A stretch of DNA of 60,643 bases from Verrucomicrobiaceae bacterium (GTDB lineage Bacteria; Verrucomicrobiota; Verrucomicrobiia; Chthoniobacterales; JAATET01). Location: contig JAIYAZ010000093.1 of assembly GCA_027488755.1 (NCBI GenBank), forward strand, positions 1-60,643, in the 5' to 3' direction. The notes beneath the pieces were generated by a model. It searched no databases and was not told where the DNA came from. It was given only the letters and a program-made list of their open reading frames with translations. How positions within the stretch are numbered: position 1 is the stretch's first letter; every line of letters starts with the position of its first letter. A program made the position numbers and the translations under genes. Positions 9,059-18,600 of the stretch are shown here, one piece after another.

Positions 9059-12000
9059 TGAAACCCCGCCGGCCCCGCCCCCCGCATCTGCGCCTCACCG
9101 CCGCCCTCCTCGCGGCGGCCTGCACCGCGCACGCCCAGGTCATTTACACAAAACTCGACAACACCCTCCCGCTCGATCAGGCCGCCAGCTGGAACCCCGC
9201 CGCCCTCCCGGCCGGCAACGACACGCTCACCTGGAACGGCACCTACGCGAACGCCACCGCCTCCGTTGGCGCCGGCCTCACCGCGCGCCAGCTCCACGTC
9301 GGCACCGTTTCCGCCGCCGTCACGATCAGCGCCGGCACCGGCAATCTCACCCTCGGCTCCGGCGGCGTCGACCTCACCACCGCGACGCAGGATCTCACCC
9401 TCGCCGCCCCGCTTCGCCTCTCCGCCGCCCAGTCCTGGCTCGTCCGCGGCGGCCGCAAGCTCGTCCTCACCGGCTCCCTCACCAACAACGCCTCCTCCTC
9501 CCTCACCGTCAACAACGCCTCGAACAACGGCCCGCTCATCCTCAGTCCCGCCGCCGGCAGCAACGTCACCCTCACCGGCAACACCACCGCCGCCGCCGCC
9601 CTGCTCGTCCAGGTGCGCAACGGCGGCCGTCTCATGCTCGGCGGCGACGACGTCCTCGCCCCCGCCACCACGAGCGTGAACACCCTCGTCAGCTCTGGCT
9701 CCCATGGCTCCCTCGCGCTCACCGGCAACGGCACCGTCCAGGTCAATTCCGGCACCTGGAACTTCGGCGACCTCGCCCGCAACGGCTCCGCCGATTTCTT
9801 CTCCGGAACCCTCGACGTGCGCGGCGGTCTCATCGCCTTCAACGGCGCGCGCTTCCTCGCCGGCGGCAACATCACCATCAGCGGCGGCACGCTCAAGTTC
9901 ACCAACCTCGGCTCGATCTACTCGAACGGCGGCAAGTTCGCCCTCGGCTCCTCCGGCACCAACGCCACCGCCACCATGACTATCTCCGGCGGTCTCGTCG
10001 ACTGGGCCCAGGCCAACGGCGCGGTCAACGGCGGCAACTCCCTCGGCCTCGCGATCCACACGCGCGTCTCCCAGACCGGCGGCATCGCCCAAAGCGGCCT
10101 CACCGTGGCCGGCGGCACCAACGGCGGCACCACCAACACGCTCACCATCGGCAGCTCCGGCCTCACCAGCACCGGCAGCGGCGCCACGCTCACCTATACC
10201 CCGCTCAACGTCCTCGCCGCCTACACCCTCTCCGGCGGCACCCTCCTCAGCGCCGGCACCATTCAGGGTATGACCCCCGCCGCCGCCGGCACGAACGGCA
10301 GCGCGGCCACGCCACCCAGCGTCACCGTCAATCCCGGCAGCGGCAACGTTCGCAACTTCAACTTCCTTGGCGGCACCCTCGCCACCGCCTCCTACAACGC
10401 GACCCTCCTCGGTTACGCCTCCGCGAACGCCACCGCCGGCGGCCCGCCTGCCGCCGACCCCACCGCGAACTCCGTCGGCCTCGGCACGCTCTACAACCAC
10501 GGTGGCACCCTCGCCCCCGGCGGCGTCGGCACCGCCGGCCGCACCGCCCTCACCGGCAACTACGTCGCCACCGCCGCCGCCACGCTCGCCATCGACCTCG
10601 GCGGCACCACGCAGGCCACCGCCTTCCAGACCGGCCAATACGACCTCCTCACCGTCTCCGGCACCACCGCGCTCGGCGGCAATCTCTCCGTCAACGTCCT
10701 GCCCGGATTCACCCCCGCCGCGAACGCCACCTTCACCATCCTCAACAGCACCGGCACGCTCTCCGGCTCCTTCGCCAACGTCGCCTTCGGCAGCCGCGTC
10801 ATCAGCGCAAATGGCCTCGCCACCTTCGTCGTCGCCAAATCCGGAAACACCGTCACCCTCGGCCAATACCTCCCCGTCACCGCCCCCACCGTCAGCGACA
10901 CCCTCGCGCCCGGTTCCGTCGTCGAGGGCGGCACCGTCACCTTCAGCGTCACCGTCAGCAGCCTCGCTCCCGTCACCTACCAATGGCGCAAGGACGGCGT
11001 CGCCATCGACGGCGCGACCTCCGCCTCCCTCACGATCTCCGGCGCAACCGTGCTGGACGCCGGCACTTACGACGTCGTCATCACCAACTCCGCCGGCAGC
11101 TTCACCAGCTCCGGCTTCCCGCTCACCGTCACCCTCCCGCGCGTCGCCCAGGTCGTCACCCTCGACGCCGGCACCTCGCGCACCTTCTCCGCCACGCCCT
11201 CCGCCACCGCCTTCGCCTGGAAACTCAACGGCGCCGCCGTCGGCTCGAACAACGCCACCTTCACCTACGCGCCCGACGTGAACGCCGTCGGCACCCACTG
11301 GCTCAAGGTCCGCGAAACCTATTCCAACAACAGCACCTACGACCGCCAGTGGCTCATCCGCGTGCGCATCCCCGAGACCACCGCCGCGATCAAATACTAC
11401 GTCTCCCCCACCGGCTCCGACGCGAACGCCGGCTCCATCGGCGCGCCCTTCCGCACGTTGGAAAAAGCCCGCGACACCCTCCGCACCCTCGGCCGCCCGC
11501 TGCCCGCCGGCGGCGCCGTCGTCTACCTCCGCGGCGGCACCCACACCCGCAACAGCACCTTCACGCTCAACGCCACCGACTCCGGCACCCCCGGCGCGCC
11601 CGTCGTCTACATGAGCTATCCCGGCGAGACCGCCACGATCTCCGGCGGCAAATCCCTCCTCGCCTCGCAGTTCGCCCCGCTCGCCTCCTCCGAGACCGCG
11701 CGCGTCGCCCCCGGCGTGGATGCCACCCGCATCTGGGAACTCGACCTCACCGCCGCCGGCATCACGCGCCGCGGTCCCTTCCCCGCCACCTACAACGAGT
11801 GGCAGATATACTCCCCGCTCTCGGGCAGCACCGCCGGCATCGGCGAACTTTTCTACAACGGCAAACGCATGCCGCTCTCCCGCTACCCGAACAACGACCT
11901 CACCGACGACCGCCTCACCGCGAACCTCCTCATGGACGGCGTGGCCACCGGCAACGCCACCGACGGCACCGGCTATCTCAACGCCGCCGGTAACTACACC

Positions 12001-15000
12001 TCGAGCAACGGCACCGTCACCATGGTCGGCGGCGCCTTCCACTACCGCGCCGCCGACGCCGCCCGCGTCTCCCGCTGGCAGACCGCGCTCTCCCGCGGCG
12101 GCCTCTGGGTCGTCGGCTACTGGCGCGTCGCCTGGCAGATCAACGGCGCCCGCGTGAACTTCATCGACGAAGGCAAACGCGCCTTCGGCTTCGCCACGAA
12201 CACGAGCAACGCCAGCAACGCCCTCGTCTCCGGAGGCATCGGCAACAAATACAACCGCCCGCTCGGCAGCAAAACCGAGCCCTACTGGGTCGTGAACCTC
12301 CTCGAGGAACTCGACCAGCCCGGCGAGTGGTGCATCGATTTCAGCCGCAACCGCCTCTACTTCCTCATGAATGGGGCCGGTGCCCCCGCCGACAACAGCG
12401 TCGTCCTCACCGACGGCGGCGCCACCGCGCTGGTCCAGATTTCCGGCAACCACACGACCCTCCGCTCCCTCCGCTTTGAATCCTGCCTCGGCCAGGCCGT
12501 CCAGGTCCTCGGCGGCTCGCGCAACCTCATCGCCGGCTGCACCTTCAAAAACATCGGCGGCTACGCCGTCGACCTCAACAACCTCTCCGGCGGCACCTTC
12601 AACGGCGTCGTGAGCTCCACCATGAACGACCTCGGCGCCGGCGGCGTCCTCTCCCGCGGCGGCAACAACACCCAGTCCCCCCGCGTTCCGGTGAACAACT
12701 TCATCGTCAACAACCGCATCACCGACTACGCCCGCGTCGTCCGCGTCTACGCCGCCGCCGTCGACACCGGTTACATGTATGGCCGCCCCTCCGTCGGCGT
12801 CCGCGTCGCCCATAACACCACCAGCGGCAGCCCCCACGTCGGCATGCTCTGGCGGGACTTCGACCACGTCTACGAATACAACGACATCAGCAAATACTGC
12901 TCCTTCTCCGAGGACATGGGCGGCATCTACACGTTCAACGCGAACTACGTCAGTAACACCACCATCCGCTACAACCACGTTCACAACAGCGACCTCGGCG
13001 AAGGCATCTACTTCGACTCCGACCACATCAACGCCATCGTCTACGGCAACGTCGTCAACCTCAAACCGGTCGCCGACTCCGGCCGCAGCTACGGCTTCTA
13101 CGACCAGAACCCCGGCGGCACCGCCCCCACCGCCGGCATGCCGCTCACCGACACCTACTACAACAACCTCGCCGTCAACTGCCGCTACGGTTTCCAGATT
13201 TACTCCGCCCCCGGCGGCGTCATCGAAAACAACGCCGGCTACAGCAACAGCCTCGCCTCCTTCCGCTGGAACCTCCTCGCCGTGGGCAACGGCTCCTACA
13301 CCAGCTCCACCTCGAACGGCACCGCCCTCGGCTCCGGCCCGAACATCTCCTACGCCATCGACCCCGGTTTCCTCGACTTCGCCGCCGATGACCTCCGCCT
13401 CCGTCCCGACGCCGCCATCTACACCGACATGCCCGGCTTCGAGCCCATCCCGCTCGAAATGGCCGGCATCTACAACGACGAATTCCGCAGCGACGCCCGG
13501 ATCTACCCGCCCTTCGTCACCACGACCGCGGCGACCAGCCACGGCGCCAACACCGCCACCTTCACCGGCGAACTCGTCTACCCGCAGTTCAACGCGGACA
13601 CCACCGTCCAGCTCTACTGGGGCCCCACCGACGGCGGATCCAGTGAGTCCGGCTGGCAAAACGTCATCGATCTCGGCGCGCCCGCCTCCGGAACCCTTAC
13701 GCAGGAACTCACCAGCCTCACGCCCGACACCCAGTATTTCTACCGCTTCCGCGCCACGAACGCCGCCGGCTCCCGCTGGGCTGAACAATCCGCCGCCGTC
13801 AAAACCTACCCCGCCGCCAACGTGGCCACCGGCGGCACCGCCGATGCCGCCAGCGGCGAGGCTTCCGCCGCGAACGCCTTCGATGGCGACCCCGCGACGA
13901 AGTGGCAGACCGCGCCCGGCATCACCACCGGCTGGATCCAATACCAGTTCGGCGGCGGCGCGGCCTTCGTCGTGACGCAGTATCAAATCACCAGCGCCGC
14001 CGATTCCCCCGCCCGCGATCCCCGCGACTGGCAGTTCCTCGGCTCGAACGACGGCCTCACCTGGACCACCCTCGACACCCGCTCCGGCGAGACCTTCTCG
14101 TCCCGCGGGCAGACGAAGACCTACTCGTTCGCGAACGCCCGCGCCTTCAAGTTCTACCGCCTGAACGTCACCGCCAACAACGGCGACGCCGACGGCCTCC
14201 AGATCGGCGATCTCCAGCTTCTCTCGCCCGTCATCACGCCCGACACCGTCGGCCCCGTCATCACCACGCCCGGCCCCGTCAGCGTCGCCGCCACCACCGT
14301 CGCCGGCACCACCGTGACTTACACGGTCACCGCCGTCGATGCCGGCTCGGGTTACGTCACCCCCACGGTGACCCCCGCCTCCGGCTCGTTCTTCAGCGTC
14401 GGCAACACGACCGTCAACGTCACCGCCAGCGACGCCTTCGGCAACACGTCCAACGCCTCCTTCGTTGTCACCGTCACCCCGCCCGTGCTGCCCGCCCCGT
14501 GGACGCAGCAGCGCGTCAGCGCCGCGACCTTCTCCAGCGCCGTCGCCTATTCCGCCTCGAACAACGGCACCTTCACCTTCCTCACCGGCGGCGGCGACAT
14601 CTGGACCGGCACCACCGAGTCCTTCACCTACGCGTGGCAGCCGTGGACCGGCGACGGCATCTTCACCGCCCGCCTCGCCAGCCTCCTCTGCACGGACACC
14701 GGGGGCAAGGCCGGCATCATGTTCCGCGAAACGCTGTCCGTCGGCGCGAAAAACGCCATCGCCTACATGACCACCGCCGGCGCCAGCAACTTCCAGACAA
14801 AGCCCGCCACCAACGGCACCGCGACGAACAACTCCACCGGCGGCCGCGGCCTGCCCGAATGGATCCGCCTCGTCCGCAGCGGCAACACCTTCACCGGCTT
14901 CTTCTCGGTCGACGGCGTCTCCTGGACGCAGCAGGGCAACGCCACCACGATCTCGATGAACGGCACCACGCTCTACGTGGGCCTCGCCGTCGCCCCGCGC

Positions 15001-15693
15001 ACCGCGACCTCCGCCAACGCCACCTTCGACAACGTCACCTTCCTCGCCCGCCCCGCCGCCGCCACCGGCTTCAGCGTCACCGGCGAAACCGGCCGCATCA
15101 CCCTCGCGTGGAACGCCGTCGCCACCGCGGCGACCTACACCGTGAAACGCGGCCCCGCCGTCGGCGGCCCCTTCACCGTCCTCGCCAGTGGCCTCACCAG
15201 CCCCGGTTACACCGACGCCAACGTGCCGGCTGGCACCACGTATTTCTACGTCGTCACGGCCACCAACGCCGTGGGCGAGGGGAACGCCACCTCCGCCCTC
15301 GGCGCCACCTCGCTCTCCGCCCTCGAAGCCTGGCGGCAGCTCCATTTCGGAACCACCGTGTCCGCCGGCGACGCCGCCGATGACGCCGATCCCGACGGCG
15401 ACCTCCTCACGAATTTCCAGGAATACGTCTTCGCCGGCGATCCCCTCATCCACGACCCCACGATCCGCCCGCAGACCCTCGTGGCCAACGGCCGCCTCCG
15501 CATCACCTTCAACCGCATCGCCGACCCCGCGCTCACCTACACGGTCGAAGGCACCTCCGCCCTCTCCGGCAACTGGACCTCCGTCTGGCAATCCTCCGGC
15601 CCCGCCAACACCCCCGGCCCCGTGTCCGTGGACGACACCACCGACATCCCCCCCGCCGGCCGCTTCCTCCGCCTCCGCGTGACCACGCCGTGA
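9058..15693 (+). CDS. Giant secreted multidomain protein with GH141-like right-handed beta-helix and F5/8C domain
   Basis: A 2211-residue protein. I chose the ATG overlapping the previous stop by one base (TGATG); a GTG three bases upstream is also possible. A signal peptide covers ~1-26. Order: PATR-type repeats ~27-600; Ig-like ~606-692; second short Ig-like; parallel beta-helix ~778-1468, opening YYVSPTGSDANAGS and containing FYNGKRMPLSRYPN, GLWVVGYWRVAW, GIGNKYNRP and LLEELDQPGEWCIDF; FN3-like ~1483-1583; discoidin (F5/8C) ~1584-1725; HYR-like; DUF1349-like (GGDIWTGTTE); FN3; C-terminal module ending RFLRLRVTTP. The beta-helix matches the proteins at 22465 and 46465 and, as I recall the family, GH141 (alpha-L-fucosidase/xylanase). 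A conserved Asp pair is kept (SEDMGG and IYFDSDH). Discoidin and LamG-like domains suggest carbohydrate binding. Confidence 0.82.
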   Translation: MKPRRPRPPHLRLTAALLAAACTAHAQVIYTKLDNTLPLDQAASWNPAALPAGNDTLTWNGTYANATASVGAGLTARQLHVGTVSAAVTISAGTGNLTLGSGGVDLTTATQDLTLAAPLRLSAAQSWLVRGGRKLVLTGSLTNNASSSLTVNNASNNGPLILSPAAGSNVTLTGNTTAAAALLVQVRNGGRLMLGGDDVLAPATTSVNTLVSSGSHGSLALTGNGTVQVNSGTWNFGDLARNGSADFFSGTLDVRGGLIAFNGARFLAGGNITISGGTLKFTNLGSIYSNGGKFALGSSGTNATATMTISGGLVDWAQANGAVNGGNSLGLAIHTRVSQTGGIAQSGLTVAGGTNGGTTNTLTIGSSGLTSTGSGATLTYTPLNVLAAYTLSGGTLLSAGTIQGMTPAAAGTNGSAATPPSVTVNPGSGNVRNFNFLGGTLATASYNATLLGYASANATAGGPPAADPTANSVGLGTLYNHGGTLAPGGVGTAGRTALTGNYVATAAATLAIDLGGTTQATAFQTGQYDLLTVSGTTALGGNLSVNVLPGFTPAANATFTILNSTGTLSGSFANVAFGSRVISANGLATFVVAKSGNTVTLGQYLPVTAPTVSDTLAPGSVVEGGTVTFSVTVSSLAPVTYQWRKDGVAIDGATSASLTISGATVLDAGTYDVVITNSAGSFTSSGFPLTVTLPRVAQVVTLDAGTSRTFSATPSATAFAWKLNGAAVGSNNATFTYAPDVNAVGTHWLKVRETYSNNSTYDRQWLIRVRIPETTAAIKYYVSPTGSDANAGSIGAPFRTLEKARDTLRTLGRPLPAGGAVVYLRGGTHTRNSTFTLNATDSGTPGAPVVYMSYPGETATISGGKSLLASQFAPLASSETARVAPGVDATRIWELDLTAAGITRRGPFPATYNEWQIYSPLSGSTAGIGELFYNGKRMPLSRYPNNDLTDDRLTANLLMDGVATGNATDGTGYLNAAGNYTSSNGTVTMVGGAFHYRAADAARVSRWQTALSRGGLWVVGYWRVAWQINGARVNFIDEGKRAFGFATNTSNASNALVSGGIGNKYNRPLGSKTEPYWVVNLLEELDQPGEWCIDFSRNRLYFLMNGAGAPADNSVVLTDGGATALVQISGNHTTLRSLRFESCLGQAVQVLGGSRNLIAGCTFKNIGGYAVDLNNLSGGTFNGVVSSTMNDLGAGGVLSRGGNNTQSPRVPVNNFIVNNRITDYARVVRVYAAAVDTGYMYGRPSVGVRVAHNTTSGSPHVGMLWRDFDHVYEYNDISKYCSFSEDMGGIYTFNANYVSNTTIRYNHVHNSDLGEGIYFDSDHINAIVYGNVVNLKPVADSGRSYGFYDQNPGGTAPTAGMPLTDTYYNNLAVNCRYGFQIYSAPGGVIENNAGYSNSLASFRWNLLAVGNGSYTSSTSNGTALGSGPNISYAIDPGFLDFAADDLRLRPDAAIYTDMPGFEPIPLEMAGIYNDEFRSDARIYPPFVTTTAATSHGANTATFTGELVYPQFNADTTVQLYWGPTDGGSSESGWQNVIDLGAPASGTLTQELTSLTPDTQYFYRFRATNAAGSRWAEQSAAVKTYPAANVATGGTADAASGEASAANAFDGDPATKWQTAPGITTGWIQYQFGGGAAFVVTQYQITSAADSPARDPRDWQFLGSNDGLTWTTLDTRSGETFSSRGQTKTYSFANARAFKFYRLNVTANNGDADGLQIGDLQLLSPVITPDTVGPVITTPGPVSVAATTVAGTTVTYTVTAVDAGSGYVTPTVTPASGSFFSVGNTTVNVTASDAFGNTSNASFVVTVTPPVLPAPWTQQRVSAATFSSAVAYSASNNGTFTFLTGGGDIWTGTTESFTYAWQPWTGDGIFTARLASLLCTDTGGKAGIMFRETLSVGAKNAIAYMTTAGASNFQTKPATNGTATNNSTGGRGLPEWIRLVRSGNTFTGFFSVDGVSWTQQGNATTISMNGTTLYVGLAVAPRTATSANATFDNVTFLARPAAATGFSVTGETGRITLAWNAVATAATYTVKRGPAVGGPFTVLASGLTSPGYTDANVPAGTTYFYVVTATNAVGEGNATSALGATSLSALEAWRQLHFGTTVSAGDAADDADPDGDLLTNFQEYVFAGDPLIHDPTIRPQTLVANGRLRITFNRIADPALTYTVEGTSALSGNWTSVWQSSGPANTPGPVSVDDTTDIPPAGRFLRLRVTTP
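10535..10868 (+). repeat. Duplicated beta-strand-repeat coding block, copy B
   Basis: It encodes GRTALTGNYVATAAATLAID and onward, the counterpart of 615-945. A more diverged third copy lies at about 2806-3160. Confidence 0.8.
14492..15690 (+). repeat. 1.2 kb 3' module (DUF1349-like, FN3, C-terminal), copy 2
   Basis: It encodes APWTQQRVSA through RFLRLRVTTP. Shared landmarks with the other copies are GDIW(S/T)GT, AGIMFRET, PEWIRLVR and QQGN. Confidence 0.8.
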
Positions 15694-15695
15694 TC

Positions 15696-18600
15696 ATGAG
15701 ACCGCGTCCTTCCCGCCTCCGGCTCCTGCTGCTCGCCCTCCTCGCGCTGGGCGTCGTCGCCGCGCCCGCGTCCCTTCGCGCCGGTTACAACGACCCGTTC
15801 GTGCGCGCGAAGGTCGTCCCGTCCGGCCAGCCGACCACCGCCGCGAACCAACCCATCCTCGCCCTCCCGCCCACCGGACCCGCCGCGGCAACCCTCGTGG
15901 CCGAGGCATTTTTCTTCACGCCCACGAGTTACTCCTGGTCGCAGGTCCTCCCGGCGGCGGGCAGCTCCCTCGCCTCGCTCGACGCCGTCACCTTTTCCGC
16001 GAACTCGACGACGGTTCCGCAGGTCAGCGTCACCTTCCCCAGCCGCGGCGTCTACCAACTCCAGGTCGTCGCCACCAACGGCACCGTCACCGCCCGCCAA
16101 TACCTCTGGATCCAGGTCTGGGACCGCCTCTCCGGTTTCAACCCCCTCCAGCAGGTCGGCCGCAACCCCGGCCTCACCCCGCCCCCCTCTGTGCGCCAGC
16201 TTTCCCCCGACCCCGGTCCCTACTTCCACCCCCGCCTGCTCTTCACCCGCGCCGACTGGCCCGACCTCAACGCCAAAACGAAAACTTCCACCGAAGTCTC
16301 CACCGCCCTCACCAGCCTCCAGACCTCGCTCGCCGCGAACTTCGACAAGTCCACCGCCCCCGCCGGCGTCCTCAAATCCTTCGCCGACATTCTCGTGACC
16401 TACGCCGACGGCGGCTACAACTCCACATACTACACGAACACCGTCCTGCCGTTCTACACGACGAACAATGCGGCCATGACGAGTCCGAATCTCCTCGGCC
16501 GCGCCCCCCGCGACGATTTCCCCGACGCCCTGCTCGCCGCCTCCTACCTCGCGTGGGTCAACGTCGACCCCACCCAGCCGCAATCCGCCGCCCCCACCGC
16601 CACGCAGGACCGCTTCCGTTACCTCGGCAAACTCGCCGCCGCCTTTGCGAAGGTCGAACTCGTCCGCGCCAACGGCGGCACCGTCCTCGCCGCCTACGAC
16701 CTCGCCGTCGTCTACGACATCCTCTACGACTGGATGACCGACGCCCAGCGCACCACGCTCCGCGACTACCTCTACGCCATCGGCTACGATTGGTTTAACA
16801 CCGGCGGCGGCGGCCTCTCCCGCACGCAGCCCGCCGCCTGGGTCGTCAACGGCGATTTCCCCAACCAGGTCGACGGCGCCATCCTCGCCAGCCTCGCCAT
16901 CGAGGGCGAGGAATCCAGCGTCACCGCCTCCATCCGCACCACCTACGGCCCGAATGTCCCCGCCGTCACCGGCCCCGCCGCCTGGCCGAACGCCGCGCCT
17001 TCCTCCGTCTACAATCTCGCGCGCCAATCCAGCTGGCTCAGCGACACCTTCATCACCCCCTGGGGCTCCGCCCTCAACCACCATGCCTACCTCGAGTGGA
17101 GCCTCGCCTACCTCAGCCCCTCCGCCCTCGCGCTCGCCCGCCGCGGACAAAACAACTTCGTCACCACGCACCTCTACCAGTCCTCGCTCAGCGCCTTCAA
17201 CGTCGCCTACCCGCGCCAGTCCGACGGCCGCCATGTCCTCTGGGACCACCACGACGCCACCAACTTCGCCACCGGCCCCGGCAGCAACAACGGCCGCTAC
17301 ATCCTCAAATACATGTTCCCCGATGACCCGCTCATCGACTTCATGCACCGCGCCTTCCGCGCCGAGGGCAGCACGCCGTTCGCGCAGGCCGTGTTCGGCT
17401 TCGACCCCGGCACCCAAAATCTCGCCGCCGTCGCCGCCGCCAAAAACATCCCCCTCACGCGCTTCGATCCCTTCCGCGGCGCCGCCAGCACCCGCAACTC
17501 CTGGGCCGACAACGACCTCGCCCTCTACTTCGAATGCCGCGCCGACGTGCAGGGCCACATGCACGCCGAGGCCAACAACTTCTCGCTCTACGCCCTCGGC
17601 CGCGCCTGGAGCTGCCCGCCCGGCTACCACTGCACGATCAACGACCTCTCCGCCACCGTCCTCATCCAGGACCCCTCCCTCGCCGCCGACCCCGCCACCG
17701 AGGGTTACATCGGCCAGAGCCCCAGCTCGGCCACGATGAACGTCACCCGCAGCCAGCACCCCCCGGCCCCCGCCAAATTCCTCGAAGCCGTCGAGGATCC
17801 CGCCGGCCAGTGGACCCTCTTCGCCGGAGACGCCTCGTCCGCCTACCGCTACGCCATCGAAAAGGGCCTCACCAGCAACCTCACCACCGGCCGCACCGAA
17901 CTCTCGTTCTTCTACGACGGCTGGGCGAACCACCTCTCCGCCGCCGAACGCGCGAAGTGGCAGGATCCCTTCCTCGTCTCCAACCTCGCCTACAACCCCG
18001 TCCAATACGCCTTCCGCACGGTCTTCAGCGCCCGCGGCGCGCGCCCCTACGTCCTCGTGCTCGACGACATCACCGTCGATGGCGTCACCCCGCGCAACTA
18101 CCGCTGGAACATGCCCGCCGCCATCAGCTTCGGCCCCAGCGGCGGCCGCTTCGTCGACGCCCGGAACAACAGCGTCTTCTCGTCCATGGCCATCCAGGCG
18201 AACGCCACCGCCACCGACGCCGTCCTCTACCACTCGCCCATCGACGACGAAAAAACCCCCGGCCAGACCGGACTGCCGCGCCTGCTCGTCCGCGATGTGA
18301 CCGAGCGCCCCACCGCCGGCCAGCCCGCCATCACCCTCGACAAGCGCGCCGTCGGCGACCCCCGCAGCAACCTCTCCTACGGCTGGGACAACAACTCGCT
18401 CAAATACGGCTACGTCGCCTCCAGCCGCCTCCTCATCACCCGGCAAAACGTCGCCACCCCCGGCTTCAAGGTCCTGCTCTTCCCCTACCGCACCGGCGAA
18501 CTCCCGCCGCTCACCACGTGGAGCAACAACCAGACCGTCCTCACCGTCGACCTCCGCAACGGCTTCACCGACCGCATCACCCTCGATCCCACCCGCGCCG

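Noticed and set aside
8902-15591. Minus-strand open frame of about 2230 codons
   Set aside because: It lies antisense to the gene at 9058 and translates to Gly/Ala/Val/Glu-rich low-complexity sequence, as expected opposite codons ending in C in a GC-rich gene. There is no signal peptide or domain.
3-15693. Classical type V autotransporters
   Set aside because: The repeat regions look like autotransporter passengers, but no C-terminal outer-membrane beta-barrel is present in any of the proteins.
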